Origin: an uncultured Pseudomonadota bacterium
GTDB lineage: Bacteria; Pseudomonadota; Alphaproteobacteria; RF32; CAG-239
Assembly (NCBI GenBank): GCA_949295025.1
Contig: CASFJK010000004.1
Span: 21,004-85,003 of the forward strand
Length of the DNA: 64,000 bases
Reading direction: 5' to 3'
Position numbers and translations under genes: made by a program. Below are positions 54,118-63,951 of the stretch, one piece after another (positions within the stretch are counted from its first letter, which is position 1; each line of letters opens with the position of its first letter). The notes below the pieces were generated by a model. The model had not been told where the DNA came from, ran no database searches, and saw only the letters and a program-made list of their open reading frames with translations.

Positions 54118-56775
54118 TTATTTATTTAATACATCAAAAACTTTTGCCGTCAAGTCTCCCAGGCTGAAAGGTTTGGCCATAAATTCAAAATTTTCGCTTT
54201 CAGAAAGTTCTCTTTTAGCAATTTCTTCTGAATATCCAGAGGCTAAAATAACTTTGATGTTCGGAATTTTTTCTTTGACAATGGCCGCCAGTTCTGCACC
54301 GGTTTTTCCGGGCATTACCATATCGGTTATCAAAAGATCAAAATTGCTATCTTGTTCAAGTTGTTCCAGGGCATTTTCCGCAGAGTTGCAACCAATAACG
54401 TCATAGCCTTTTTTCTTAAGAGCGCGAATCGCAAATGTGCGTACCGAATCTTCATCTTCTACAAATAAAATACGTACGTCTTCAGCTTCTTTGCCATTGG
54501 TTTCTTTACGGTCGATTGTGGAAGACACATTCAGACCAAAAATCAATTTTTCATTGATGGCAACAGGTGTTTGAATTTTTTCTTGAACGGTTAAAATCGG
54601 AGTGCCGTCTTTGTTGGTAACAACCTCTTGAGCGGAGTTGTTTTCATCATTTTCTTCTGCATCAGAATCAATGCGTGGCAAATAGATAGAGAAGGTGGTT
54701 CCGACCCCGACCGTACTATCTACTTTTATAAAGCCTTTGGTTTGTTGAACGATACCATAGACCATGGCAAGACCTAAACCAGTGCCGGAGCCAACAACAT
54801 TTTGTTTAGTAGAGAAAAACGGTTCAAAAATACGGTTTAGATTTTCTTTAGGAATACCACAACCGGTATCGGTTACATCTATAACGACAAATTCTCCGGG
54901 TTGAACAAGATCAGAGCCAAATTGGAATGGTTCAGTCAGCGGCTCAATATGCGTTGAGATTGATAATGTGCCGTTTCCTTTCATGGCATCTTTAGCATTG
55001 ACGGCCAGATTGATAATCACTTGAGAAAATTGGACCGGATCAACACGAATAAAGCCTAAATCGGTGCCATGATGAAATTTTAAGACAATTTGCTCGCCTA
55101 ATATGCGTTTCAGCATATGGCTGAGTTCCATGAAGTTTTCTGTTACATCTATTAATTTTGGCTTGAGCGGTTGCTTGCGTGAAAAAGCCAAAAGTTGGCG
55201 GACAAGACCTGCCGCACGATTGGCATTTTGTTTAATTTGGATGAGATCAGCAAAGGAGGGATCACCAACGCCATGACGCTGCAATAATAAATCGCAAAAG
55301 CCAATCATTGCGGTTAAAAGGTTGTTAAAGTCATGTGCTACACCACCGGCAAGTTGTCCTACGGCTTGCATCTTTTGAGCTTGTGCAAATTGGATTTCCA
55401 AAGATTTTTGTTTGGTGGCATCTATCATATAAATCACAATACCATCAATGTTGCTGATATCGTTGGAATAAAACTTTTTCATGGGAGATAAATAAAGTTG
55501 AGCAACTTTTTCTTCATCGCCATTTTTCAAGTGAATGTCTATGCGTGCATTGGCATCGCGATTGCTTAAAATGTTTATGATTTCTTTTTGCAAGCGAGCT
55601 TCATCTTCTTTTTGTATGAATGTAAATAAGCTGTTTTGAATGAGCTCGGATTTATCTTTATTTTTAATTAAAAATTCGCTGGCTTGGCAGTTGCAATCTT
55701 TTATCAGTCCATCTTTATCCATAAAGATGATACCAACGGGAGCAAAGTTAAATAACCAACTTATTTTATCGTAGGCATCGCTTAAATTATTTTTTAAGCT
55801 TTTGTCAGTTGGAATGTCATTGACGATAACACCACGAGATTTGCTTTGGTTGTTACTGTCTTTGTATTTTTCTTGGAAAAGTAAAGTTTCTGTTGTGGTG
55901 TTTTCAGGCGTATTGAAATAGACCATGCCATGCCAATGAGCTTGATGTGCCGGAATTTCTGAATTTTGCGTAATAAAGTCGTTTAGTTTTTTTCCGGTTA
56001 AGTCTTCACGACTTTTTCCCAGAAAATTTGCCAAAGCATGATTGGCATATTCAATTTGTGTTTGTTGGTTACAAATGTATAAGCCAATTGGAAGATAGTC
56101 TAAAAAGTCATGTAGAGAACGTCTTTCTTCCTGAAAAATATTTTCCATATTTTGGCGTGCCGTTACATTTTTTATGCTCCAATATAAAAAGGCATCTTTT
56201 TTTATGGTTTTAATGGAAAAAGGACCATTAAAAATGTCGGCTTTTTTTAGATAAATGGGGCGGACACCAACTTCAAACCATTCTTCATTGCCAAAAATTT
56301 TGCTTTCCATATCGTGCAAAGATAAAGAGATAGTTGTTTTTTCAGGTGTTAGATTACTGCAGGCATTTTTTATGCGTTGGAAGGCATTTTTATTTTTTGT
56401 ATCATCCGTTAAATAATGTTCAAGAAAAGTTAGTACGGGAATTTGTTGAAAAAATTCTGCTGCGGGGGTGTTTTGTAAGACGGCCTCTCCATCTGAATTT
56501 TCAATGCGTTTGAGCTTGAAGTCATTTTTGATAATTTCATTGGCAAAACCGCCATAACTCATGGCATGTTCGGCTGAGTTTAGGGTTTGAATGGTGAAAA
56601 TTAAGCAGAGCACAATGAAGAATATGGTTGATAAAATCAGTGTCATAAAATATTCGGGATATATGAACAATGATATCAAGCTGATGGAAACGGCAACCAA
56701 AGAATAAGCCAAAAGAATCAAATGGCTTTTGAGTTGTTTATCCGGTCTATTGTTCGTTTTTGAGCTGCATAACAT
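54118..56775 (-). CDS. cckA: Hybrid histidine kinase CckA
   Basis: A protein of about 885 residues. It has two membrane helices (about 19-57), three to four PAS-like sensor segments (about 80-450), a dimerisation domain with the phosphorylated His in [14 protein letters not shown] (about residue 481), an ATPase domain ([12 protein letters not shown] and [13 protein letters not shown]), and a C-terminal receiver with [10 protein letters not shown]. The layout and sequence fit CckA, the master kinase of the CtrA pathway. The start is ATG 56775 with GAGG upstream, which overlaps the end of flhB by 29 bases; an in-frame TTG at 56793 is less likely. Confidence 0.9.
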   Translation of the reverse strand: MLCSSKTNNRPDKQLKSHLILLAYSLVAVSISLISLFIYPEYFMTLILSTIFFIVLCLIFTIQTLNSAEHAMSYGGFANEIIKNDFKLKRIENSDGEAVLQNTPAAEFFQQIPVLTFLEHYLTDDTKNKNAFQRIKNACSNLTPEKTTISLSLHDMESKIFGNEEWFEVGVRPIYLKKADIFNGPFSIKTIKKDAFLYWSIKNVTARQNMENIFQEERRSLHDFLDYLPIGLYICNQQTQIEYANHALANFLGKSREDLTGKKLNDFITQNSEIPAHQAHWHGMVYFNTPENTTTETLLFQEKYKDSNNQSKSRGVIVNDIPTDKSLKNNLSDAYDKISWLFNFAPVGIIFMDKDGLIKDCNCQASEFLIKNKDKSELIQNSLFTFIQKEDEARLQKEIINILSNRDANARIDIHLKNGDEEKVAQLYLSPMKKFYSNDISNIDGIVIYMIDATKQKSLEIQFAQAQKMQAVGQLAGGVAHDFNNLLTAMIGFCDLLLQRHGVGDPSFADLIQIKQNANRAAGLVRQLLAFSRKQPLKPKLIDVTENFMELSHMLKRILGEQIVLKFHHGTDLGFIRVDPVQFSQVIINLAVNAKDAMKGNGTLSISTHIEPLTEPFQFGSDLVQPGEFVVIDVTDTGCGIPKENLNRIFEPFFSTKQNVVGSGTGLGLAMVYGIVQQTKGFIKVDSTVGVGTTFSIYLPRIDSDAEENDENNSAQEVVTNKDGTPILTVQEKIQTPVAINEKLIFGLNVSSTIDRKETNGKEAEDVRILFVEDEDSVRTFAIRALKKKGYDVIGCNSAENALEQLEQDSNFDLLITDMVMPGKTGAELAAIVKEKIPNIKVILASGYSEEIAKRELSESENFEFMAKPFSLGDLTAKVFDVLNK

Positions 56776-57820
56776 ATCCGATAACCTCTGCAACGGCTTT
56801 AAAATGTTCCGGCGGAATTGCCTGATCTATTTCTACGCTGGCAAACAAAGCACGAGCCAAAGGCGGATTTTCCACAATCGGAATATCATGTTCTTCGGCA
56901 ACTTCTCGAATTCGTAATGCCAGAAAATCGATACCTTTGGCAACAACAACCGGGGCATCCATTTTATCCATTTTATATTCCATAGCCACAGCATAGTGCG
57001 TCGGGTTGACAACAACCACATCGGCTTTGGGTACGTTTTCCATCATACGATGACGGGCTCTTTCCATTCGAACCTGTCTAATACGAGATTTGACCAGCGG
57101 ATCTCCTTCCATTTGTTTGTATTCTTCTTTGAGTTCTTGTTTGGTCATGCGTAATTTTTTTAAGTAAGTATAGCGTTGGTATAGATAGTCGGCAACAGCT
57201 AATACAAAAATTGCAATAACAACTGTGAATATTAATAAAACAACAATTTTATGTATAAACTCTAAAATACCGATACTATCCATAGTGGGGAGCAAGTTAA
57301 CTTGTGGCAAATATGGTTTGACAACAAGGATGCTGACATATGCAATGATGGCAATTTTGAGCAGCCCTTTTAAGCTTTCAACCACCTTTTTCATATTAAT
57401 AAAATTGGGTAATGCTGCAAAAATATTTAATTTATTCCAGTTGGGTTCCAATTTTTTAGGGGCATACATAAAGCCGGTTTGGGAGATGCTGGCCGTTACA
57501 CCGAAAATGATGAAAATGGCAAACGGAATGGCCAAAATTTTGAGCAAAGCAACGGCAGCGCTGATTAATAATCTTTGTAAATGAGCCGCATCTGTCGGAA
57601 TGGTATCGGGAAGTTCAATAAATTTGATACTGAATTCATAAAACCAACGAAACATAAGCGGAAGAACTAACCATACTACAGTTAACATGGCCAGAAACAT
57701 GATAAAGCTTTTGGCATCTTGAGAGACGGCCGCATCACCTTCTTCTCGGGCTTTTTCTATTTTTCGTTCCGAAGGTTCTTCTGTTTTCGAGGCTTCATCT
57801 TCTTCTTCCGGTGCGACCAT
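56747..57820 (-). CDS. flhB: Flagellar export protein FlhB
   Basis: A 357-residue inner-membrane protein that switches flagellar export specificity. Four membrane helices lie at about 40-240. The cytoplasmic domain contains the self-cleaving VVNPTHYAVAMEY, with cleavage between Asn and Pro. DEASKTEEPSERKIEKAREEG is the typical N-terminus. Key residues are intact, and the stop lies inside cckA. It is third in the fliQ-fliR-flhB unit. Confidence 0.95.
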   Translation of the reverse strand: MVAPEEEDEASKTEEPSERKIEKAREEGDAAVSQDAKSFIMFLAMLTVVWLVLPLMFRWFYEFSIKFIELPDTIPTDAAHLQRLLISAAVALLKILAIPFAIFIIFGVTASISQTGFMYAPKKLEPNWNKLNIFAALPNFINMKKVVESLKGLLKIAIIAYVSILVVKPYLPQVNLLPTMDSIGILEFIHKIVVLLIFTVVIAIFVLAVADYLYQRYTYLKKLRMTKQELKEEYKQMEGDPLVKSRIRQVRMERARHRMMENVPKADVVVVNPTHYAVAMEYKMDKMDAPVVVAKGIDFLALRIREVAEEHDIPIVENPPLARALFASVEIDQAIPPEHFKAVAEVIGYVMQLKNEQ

Positions 57821-57829
57821 TTTTTCTCC

Positions 57830-58585
57830 TTAGCGTAAAAAAAGTTGTAAGCCATCTTCATAATATTTGATAAACCAAACTATCATGACCGGTAGAGTTA
57901 AACACAGCAAACCAGCTCCAAGGTAAATTTGCAGCGGCATAGACAAGAAAAAAATATTAAGTTGAGGCATTAAGCGGGATAATAGCCCCATTCCTACATA
58001 AAAGACAATGGCAAAAGCAACAAAAGGCGAACCGATTTTAAAGCCGATTACAAAACTTTTGCTCAAAGTTTGACTAACACTTTGTGCCATGTCGTTGCTT
58101 AAAAATTCGGAGCCGACAGGAAAGAGTGAATAGCTTTCTATGACTGCGCTGAGCATAAGATGATGTAGGTCGGTTACAAAAATGACGGTTAAAGCCACAA
58201 ATGTTAAAAAAGAATCGACAATAATGGATTGTTGTTGAAATGTAGGGTCAAACATTTGGGCATTGGAAAAGCCAATGGCTTGTCCGATTAAATTACCGGC
58301 TAAATTGATTGCAGCCATTAAAATTTGCATAAAAATGCCGATGAAAATGCCATATGTTATTTCAAAAATTAGTATTTGAAATATATCGGCAAAGTTTTGC
58401 GGTAAAGGTGGTAGTTTGTCATTTAAGAAAGGCATCAAGATAACAGTTAAGCTTAAGGCAATGCAAAGGCGAAACTGGGTGTTGATATAACTTGCATTGA
58501 AACCGGGCATGAACATAACCGCTCCGCCAATTCGTAAAAAAATCAGCAGAAAAGTATATAGTTCCATGTTCAAAAGTTCGGTCAT
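57830..58585 (-). CDS. fliR: Flagellar export protein FliR
   Basis: A 251-residue polytopic protein with six to seven hydrophobic helices. RIGGAVMFMPGF at the start, the GxxxGQAIGF segment around ANLIGQAIGFSNAQMFDPTF, and LPQLNIFFLSMPLQIYLG are typical of FliR. It forms part of the FliPQR export gate with FliQ, directly upstream, and FliP, not in the window. Confidence 0.92.
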   Translation of the reverse strand: MTELLNMELYTFLLIFLRIGGAVMFMPGFNASYINTQFRLCIALSLTVILMPFLNDKLPPLPQNFADIFQILIFEITYGIFIGIFMQILMAAINLAGNLIGQAIGFSNAQMFDPTFQQQSIIVDSFLTFVALTVIFVTDLHHLMLSAVIESYSLFPVGSEFLSNDMAQSVSQTLSKSFVIGFKIGSPFVAFAIVFYVGMGLLSRLMPQLNIFFLSMPLQIYLGAGLLCLTLPVMIVWFIKYYEDGLQLFLR

Positions 58586-58587
58586 AT

Positions 58588-58854
58588 TTAGCCGCCGTTT
58601 GCTATTTTATCAAATAAACCATCGGTCAACATTTTCATTTGATTAAGCATAAATGGGAACAAAATAATGATTGTGGCAAAAACACCGATGATTTTTGGTA
58701 CAAAAGCCAATGTCATTTCTTGAATTTGGGTAAGAGCTTGAAAAATACCGACAACAAGACCAATGAACAAGGCTACCAAAAGCGCAGGGGAAACAACTTT
58801 CAGTAAGGTGAAAATTGCATCTCGAGATATGTCTAAAACTTCTACTTCATTCAT
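58588..58854 (-). CDS. fliQ: Flagellar export protein FliQ
   Basis: An 88-residue protein with two membrane helices. SPALLVALFIGLVVGIFQALTQIQEMTLAFVPK is the typical region of FliQ, including the QIQEMTL connecting segment; the C-terminal helix is followed by FDKI. It is first in the fliQ-fliR-flhB-cckA run and separated from fliR by two bases. Confidence 0.93.
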   Translation of the reverse strand: MNEVEVLDISRDAIFTLLKVVSPALLVALFIGLVVGIFQALTQIQEMTLAFVPKIIGVFATIIILFPFMLNQMKMLTDGLFDKIANGG

Positions 58855-58864
58855 GTCTTATTTC

Positions 58865-59950
58865 CTAATCTAATGGCGTTAGGTTTTCAAAATATTGATA
58901 ATTTTCCAGACCGGTTAAGAATGCGCCGTCGAATCCTTGCATTACAATACCCTTAAAATATTTTGAAATTATTTTTTGCCAATCTTCAGACCAATATTCA
59001 ACAATAATTCCTTTTTTATCGACAAAGGAGGGACGTTTTAACCATGATGGAGAACCGATTTTCCACTCAGGTTGCCAATAATATTTATCAGAATCGGTTT
59101 CGCTGATATTCATGGCGGCAATAACTTTTCTTAAAGTGCCGTTCTTTTTATATTTCAAACGTTCTACATCTTCTTTTTTCAGGGCTTTGCCTTGGAAAAA
59201 AGGAGATATTACCACAATATCAAAATTTGAATTTTCAATTTCACGTAAATAGTTTTCTTTGTTTTTGAACTTGCTGGAATCTAACAAGAATAAAATGTTT
59301 TCAGCTTGTTCTGCATTTTCTATATTTTCAGCATTTTCATTAATCAGAAGTTGATTTTTTGCGTCTTTAAATGCAATTTGAGGATTGCTAAAAATATAAG
59401 TTGGAATTTTCTGATAAACAGATTTTTTTATGGCATCGTCTAATTGGTTTTCGCTGCATTGGTCAATGGATATGATGCCAATGCCGTCATAGTCTTTTTG
59501 GCTCCGATTTTGGCAAAACAAATTGTTTATAACTTGGATATCAATGCTTTTTCTGTATGGCAATATAGAAGTTTTAATTTTTTTATTTTGAATTTCTAAA
59601 GGGCTTAAGAATAAAGTATCATCATCAGAGGAGTGCTCTGTGCTGCGAGATGTATTGTAATCGTTTAGATGAAATTCCCATATGCCGTTTTCTAACAACA
59701 TTTGTCCTTCATGTGCCATAATAATGAATTCAGGATTTTGGCTTTTGGCATAGCGGCTAAGCATGATTACATTTTGTCTCATGTCATCTCGATAATTGCG
59801 GATGCTTTCGGGAAAACCGCTGTGTTGAGCATTTATTTCTTCCCGAGTATATGGATTAGCGGAGGTAAACCCCACTAATCCGGCCAAGCATTCTGTTGAG
59901 CTTAGCAGATACCCGAGAAAAAGAGCATATGTAGCTTTTCTAAGTAACAA
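58865..59950 (-). CDS. Exported TM1410/GH114-like TIM-barrel protein
   Basis: A 361-residue protein with a signal peptide (LLRKATYALFLGYLLSSTECLAG). The mature part follows the TM1410/GH114-like pattern: IIMAHEGQMLLE, the IVVISPFF strand, VIAAMNISETDSDKYYWQPEW, PSWLKRP, VEYWSEDWQKII and GFDGAFLTGLENY at the end. Relatives include predicted endo-alpha-1,4-polygalactosaminidases. The start is placed at TTG 59950 with AGAGG 6 bases upstream, so it overlaps the pgm stop by 11 bases. A longer ATG at 60019 would add a hydrophilic segment ahead of the signal sequence. Substrate is unknown. It may act on an extracellular polymer. Confidence 0.68.
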   Translation of the reverse strand: MLLRKATYALFLGYLLSSTECLAGLVGFTSANPYTREEINAQHSGFPESIRNYRDDMRQNVIMLSRYAKSQNPEFIIMAHEGQMLLENGIWEFHLNDYNTSRSTEHSSDDDTLFLSPLEIQNKKIKTSILPYRKSIDIQVINNLFCQNRSQKDYDGIGIISIDQCSENQLDDAIKKSVYQKIPTYIFSNPQIAFKDAKNQLLINENAENIENAEQAENILFLLDSSKFKNKENYLREIENSNFDIVVISPFFQGKALKKEDVERLKYKKNGTLRKVIAAMNISETDSDKYYWQPEWKIGSPSWLKRPSFVDKKGIIVEYWSEDWQKIISKYFKGIVMQGFDGAFLTGLENYQYFENLTPLD

Positions 59951-61559
59951 TATCAGCCTCTTTTTTACCTGTTCTTTTTGTGATTTCGGCAATTTCCATT
60001 GCGGCTTGGAGAATTTCATCTAACATTTGTCTTGGATTTTCATCCAATTTTTGGGTTTGATAATTTTCCAAATAAACACGCAGTGTGGCGCCGCTGCTTC
60101 CGGTTCCGGACAGACGATAAACAATGCGAGAACCGCCTTTGAAATTGACAATTAAACCATTTTTGGTGGAGCTACCATCAACAGGATCATTGTAAATGAA
60201 CGGATGGGCTGATTCAACTTCATAACCGGCAAATTTTTCTCCGGCAAGGCTTGGTAATTTGGCTTCCAAATCTGCCATCAATTTATCAGCAACGGTTGTC
60301 TCCAAACCTTCAAAGTCAAAACGCAGATAATAACTACGGCCATATTTTTTCCAATGATCACGAGTGATTTGTTCAACGCTCATACCTGTTTTGGCAATGA
60401 TGCTGAGCCAGAACAAAACAGCCCAGATACCATCTTTTTCTCTGATGTGGCTGGAGCCTGTACCAAAACTTTCTTCACCACATAATGTGATGCGTTTCGA
60501 ATCCATCAAATTAACAAAATATTTCCAACCGGTAGGAACTTCGTAGTAGCCTAAGTTGTGTGCTTTGGCAACGCGGCTAACGGCGGTTGATGTCGGACAA
60601 GATTTAGCAACACCATAAATGCCGTTTTTGTAGGCCGGAATGATGTTGTAATAGTCGGTCAAAATGGCTAACGAATCGCTTGGAGAAACGAAAAATTTCT
60701 TTCCAAGAATCATATTGCGGTCGCCATCACCATCATTGGCAGCACCAAAGTCAGGGGCATCATCGGCATTCATAATAGCCAACAATTCGGTGGCATAAGT
60801 CATGTTAGGATCTGGGTGTTTACCACCAAAATCAGGAAGCGGATTGCTATTGATAACAGAGCCTTTTTCTGCTCCTAAAATTTCTTCAAAAATGCGAATC
60901 GCATAAGGACCGGTTACAGCATTGAATGCATCAAATTTCATTTTGAATCCTTTTTTGAAGAGCTGTTTTAATGATTCAAAATCAAAAATTTGTTGCATCA
61001 TTTCAACGTAATCGGAAACAGGATCAACGATTTCAATTTGCATATCACCAAGTTTGCTTGAACCGATTTTACTTAAATCAATATCGGGAGATTCAAAAAT
61101 TTTGTATTCAGTAATATGCTTAGAATTTTCATATATTTTATCACTGATTGATGTTGGAATTTGACCACCGGTTTCGTTGGCATATTTTATTCCAAAGTCA
61201 CCATTAATTCCTCCGGGGTTGTGAGATGCTGAAAAAACAAATCCGCCATCAGTTTTGTTTTTGAGCAAAACATTTGAGGAGGCCGGTGTCGATAAAAAGC
61301 CGTTCTGACCGATAATTAATTTTGATACACCATTAGCTGCAGCCATTTTGATGAACTGTTGAATAGCTTTATCATTATAATAACGACCATCACCGCCAAC
61401 AACGAAAACTTTGCCTTGTAAATTGCCGATAGTGTTAAAAATGCTTTGAATGAAATTTTCAAAATAGTTGGGCTGCATCATAACTTTTGTTTTTTTGCGC
61501 AGACCGCCGGTACCCATTTTTTGATCAGAATAGGGTGTTGTTTGAACTGTTTTTATCAT
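59940..61559 (-). CDS. pgm: Phosphoglucomutase (alpha-D-glucose 1,6-bisphosphate-dependent)
   Basis: A 539-residue mutase that interconverts glucose-1- and glucose-6-phosphate. GTGGLRKK at the start, the phosphoserine loop SASHNPGG, metal-binding DGDGDRN, the sugar-binding CGEESFGTGSSH, and the phosphate-binding RLSGTGSSGATLR are present. The start is the second of two tandem ATGs, with GGGAG 6 bases before; the longer in-frame extension is not used. Glucose-1-phosphate feeds UDP-glucose, glycogen and polysaccharide synthesis, which is compatible with the coupled glycosidase-like gene. Confidence 0.93.
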   Translation of the reverse strand: MIKTVQTTPYSDQKMGTGGLRKKTKVMMQPNYFENFIQSIFNTIGNLQGKVFVVGGDGRYYNDKAIQQFIKMAAANGVSKLIIGQNGFLSTPASSNVLLKNKTDGGFVFSASHNPGGINGDFGIKYANETGGQIPTSISDKIYENSKHITEYKIFESPDIDLSKIGSSKLGDMQIEIVDPVSDYVEMMQQIFDFESLKQLFKKGFKMKFDAFNAVTGPYAIRIFEEILGAEKGSVINSNPLPDFGGKHPDPNMTYATELLAIMNADDAPDFGAANDGDGDRNMILGKKFFVSPSDSLAILTDYYNIIPAYKNGIYGVAKSCPTSTAVSRVAKAHNLGYYEVPTGWKYFVNLMDSKRITLCGEESFGTGSSHIREKDGIWAVLFWLSIIAKTGMSVEQITRDHWKKYGRSYYLRFDFEGLETTVADKLMADLEAKLPSLAGEKFAGYEVESAHPFIYNDPVDGSSTKNGLIVNFKGGSRIVYRLSGTGSSGATLRVYLENYQTQKLDENPRQMLDEILQAAMEIAEITKRTGKKEADIVT

Positions 61560-61656
61560 CATATTCTCCCTTTGCGGTTTTATATGATAATAAAATATCA
61601 CGTTGTTTTTGAAACTCAAGCTTTCATTAGACTTATCTACTGAATGACAGTAAAAT

Positions 61657-62469
61657 TTATTGTTCGGGAGAAATGAATTCTGCTAATGCATTTATCTCTC
61701 TTTTGGCCGCAATATGAGAAACAGTCATTTTCATTTTGAGGGCTTCATTTTTCATATCCAAAACAGTTAAGCCTTCAAGAAAGAGCTCTTTATAGATAAC
61801 ACGATCTTTTAAGCCCGGACATAGGCGAAAACCATATATTTTGGATAAGCGTTCCAAATGAGAGAAAATGGTCGTTTTATTTTTGGAATTAAAATTAGAG
61901 ATCTTATTGCCGGCAACAATCCAATTTAAATAAGGTTTGCCTTGAGAGGCTAAATATTTTTTTATATCCCAAATGAAATTGGAATAGTGTCCGGGTTTTA
62001 AAATTCTGTCTGTTTTATAATCAATGTCAGCAATGACATTAAGATCGATCAAGCTATCAGACATAGGTGTGATTACTGTATCAGCATATTTATGTGCTTC
62101 TTCAAAAAGATAGTTTTTGGTACCCGGAGTATCAATTATAATGGCATCAAAACTATTTTGTTTTTGTCTGATTTGTGATGCTAAAGAATCTCTTGCCTGA
62201 GTAAATAAATAGGGGTTTTCTTCAGGATGAATGCGTGTATGTTCCGGAATGGGTAAATCTACGTTTTGGAGCTCGCAAAAACGTCTGCGATTTTCAATAT
62301 ATTTTGATAAACTACCTTGTCGGCCATCCAAATCAAAAGTGGCAACACTAAAACCTTCAAGCATAAGCTTGATGGCTAAATGCATGGAAATAGTAGATTT
62401 TCCGGTTCCGCCTTTCTCGTTGCTTATAACAATGATATGGGCTTTTTTATTTTCTGCTTCGTTTTCCAT
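61657..62469 (-). CDS. mipZ: Division-site ATPase MipZ
   Basis: A 270-residue ParA/MinD-type ATPase that forms a bipolar gradient and inhibits FtsZ assembly away from midcell in Alphaproteobacteria. The deviant Walker A is KGGTGKST (19-26), inside VISNEKGGTGKST, where the leading NEKGG is characteristic of MipZ. DLDGRQGSLSKYIENR and IIDTPGTKNYLFEEAHKYADTVITPMSDSLIDL follow. The start codon overlaps the dacC stop (TAATG), so the pair is translationally coupled. No parAB genes are nearby. Confidence 0.9.
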   Translation of the reverse strand: MENEAENKKAHIIVISNEKGGTGKSTISMHLAIKLMLEGFSVATFDLDGRQGSLSKYIENRRRFCELQNVDLPIPEHTRIHPEENPYLFTQARDSLASQIRQKQNSFDAIIIDTPGTKNYLFEEAHKYADTVITPMSDSLIDLNVIADIDYKTDRILKPGHYSNFIWDIKKYLASQGKPYLNWIVAGNKISNFNSKNKTTIFSHLERLSKIYGFRLCPGLKDRVIYKELFLEGLTVLDMKNEALKMKMTVSHIAAKREINALAEFISPEQ

Positions 62470-63668
62470 TAGAATCTGTTAGCTAAAGTAAGTTCTGTTT
62501 TGCTTGCTGCTATTACTATGCAAGATTTGTGAGATTTTTGCAAGCGATTACATATGTTTTTAGCTTCTTTTTTATCAAATCCGATAATTTTGGAACGATA
62601 AACAACTGCAGAACCTGTTTGATATGGCTCTACATCAATAGTTTTATCATCTGCTTTTTTGATTAATTCATTTTTAATATCAAGTGCATAATTTCTGGCT
62701 TTGGCATAGTTTGAAAAAGCACCAATCTGAATTCCCCAGGTGTCGATTTCGTTACTTTGAGCTGTGGATAAACTATTGTTGGCAATTTCTTCATGAGCCT
62801 CTTTTTGCATATTATCTTGAGCGTCTGCAACCATATTTGTCTCTTCAACTTGGCTGTTTAAGGCTAATTTTTGCAAACCGCTTTCCATCATGGAGGCTAC
62901 CTTTTTATCGCGTTGTTTCATAATGCGGTGGCCCATTGTTACGGCAATTACGCGATGTCCGTTTCTTTCTGCCGAGGTAACAATGTTATATCCGGCTGCA
63001 TTGGTAAAACCGGTTTTCATACCATCAGCACCTTCAAATTTTTTCAAGAGGTGATTGTGGGTGTATACAGTTCTGCCTTGGTAAGTGAATTTTTTAGTGG
63101 CAAAAAGTTTATAGTATTGCGGAAAGTGATGATATAATGCGGCACCTAAGAGAGCCATATCACGAGCAGTGGTTTTTTGTTTTTTGTTTGGTAAACCCGA
63201 TGCATTGTAAAAAGTGGTATTTTCCATTCCCAGTTCATGAGCTACTTGGGTCATGGTTTTAGCAAAATTTTCTTCGGAATAGCCTAATCCTTCAGCCAAA
63301 ACAACGGCGCAATCATTGGCCGACTTAACAATTAAAGCCATAACAGCATCGCTAACTTTGATTTTTTCGCCTCTTCTAACACCAATTTTAGACGGAGACA
63401 TGTTAGCGGCACGACGAGAAACCGGAAGTTTATCATCCCATTTAATTATGCCTTTTTCTAACGCATCAAAAGTGATGTAAAGAGTCATCAATTTGGTCAA
63501 AGATGCGGGATAACGCAATTCATCGGCATTGCTTTCTGACAAAATTTCGCCACTTTCGGCATCAATCATAATAGATGATACCGAAGCTTTTGCATTTGAT
63601 GATGCATAAACTGTGAGCATCAAGGCACAAATCAGGGTGCGAAATATGTTTGTCATTCTGCAGTTCAT
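62469..63668 (-). CDS. dacC: D-alanyl-D-alanine carboxypeptidase with C-terminal SPOR domain
   Basis: A 399-residue penicillin-binding protein of the PBP5/6 class. It has a signal peptide (about 1-28), the catalytic SLTK (Ser56), SAN near residue 118 and KTGF near 222, all intact. The C-terminal 80 residues (WGIQIGAFSNYAKARNYA...) form a SPOR domain, which binds septal peptidoglycan and is not in classic E. coli PBP5. Together this suggests a carboxypeptidase aimed at the division site, and the coupled mipZ gene fits that. The gene symbol is approximate. Confidence 0.9.
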   Translation of the reverse strand: MNCRMTNIFRTLICALMLTVYASSNAKASVSSIMIDAESGEILSESNADELRYPASLTKLMTLYITFDALEKGIIKWDDKLPVSRRAANMSPSKIGVRRGEKIKVSDAVMALIVKSANDCAVVLAEGLGYSEENFAKTMTQVAHELGMENTTFYNASGLPNKKQKTTARDMALLGAALYHHFPQYYKLFATKKFTYQGRTVYTHNHLLKKFEGADGMKTGFTNAAGYNIVTSAERNGHRVIAVTMGHRIMKQRDKKVASMMESGLQKLALNSQVEETNMVADAQDNMQKEAHEEIANNSLSTAQSNEIDTWGIQIGAFSNYAKARNYALDIKNELIKKADDKTIDVEPYQTGSAVVYRSKIIGFDKKEAKNICNRLQKSHKSCIVIAASKTELTLANRF

Positions 63669-63789
63669 TTTCTTTGAAATCCTAATAAAATATAAATTGG
63701 AAATACTTTATATTCCAATTTACGCTTAAAAGGAAAATAAATTCTTAATTTTTTTATGCAGAAAAGAAAATTTTTAAAGTTTTTTTTGC

Positions 63790-63818
63790 TTGACTTTCTG
63801 TTTGTTTGTTTGTAAAAA
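63790..63818 (+). promoter_or_regulatory. Candidate tRNA-His promoter
   Basis: TTGACT at 63790-63795 and TAAAAA at 63813-63818 are 17 bases apart, about 20 bases before the tRNA. A TG dinucleotide just before the -10 could help. It is a visual assignment. Confidence 0.45.
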
Positions 63819-63836
63819 TCTAGCTCGTAAGCTGAT

Positions 63837-63913
63837 GGCGAACGTAGCTCAGTTGGTAGAGCCCCGGTTTGTGGTACCGGTTGTCGTGAGTTCGAGCCTC
63901 ATCGTTCGCCCCA
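63837..63913 (+). tRNA. tRNA-His(GTG), canonical G-1:C73 with encoded CCA
   Basis: A cloverleaf of 77 bases. G-1 is followed by the acceptor stem GCGAACG / CGTTCGC, then T8-A9, the D arm GCTC...GAGC, the anticodon stem CCGGT / ACCGG with loop TTGTGGT (anticodon GTG), and the T arm GTGAG TTCGAGC CTCAT. C73 and CCA are encoded. Both histidine identity elements, G-1 and C73, are in the gene. Confidence 0.97.
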
Positions 63914-63921
63914 GATTTAAG

Positions 63922-63951
63922 AAAAGCACCTCAAACGAGGTGCTTTTTTTT
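63922..63951 (+). terminator. Rho-independent terminator after tRNA-His
   Basis: AAGCACCTC / GAGGTGCTT forms a 9-bp stem with loop AAAC followed by six more T. It lies 8 bases after the tRNA. Confidence 0.95.

Noticed and set aside
60017-60019. ATG start for the TM1410-like gene inside pgm
   Set aside because: It would overlap pgm by 80 bases, place a hydrophilic stretch ahead of the signal peptide and lacks a Shine-Dalgarno; the TTG at 59950 has AGAGG.
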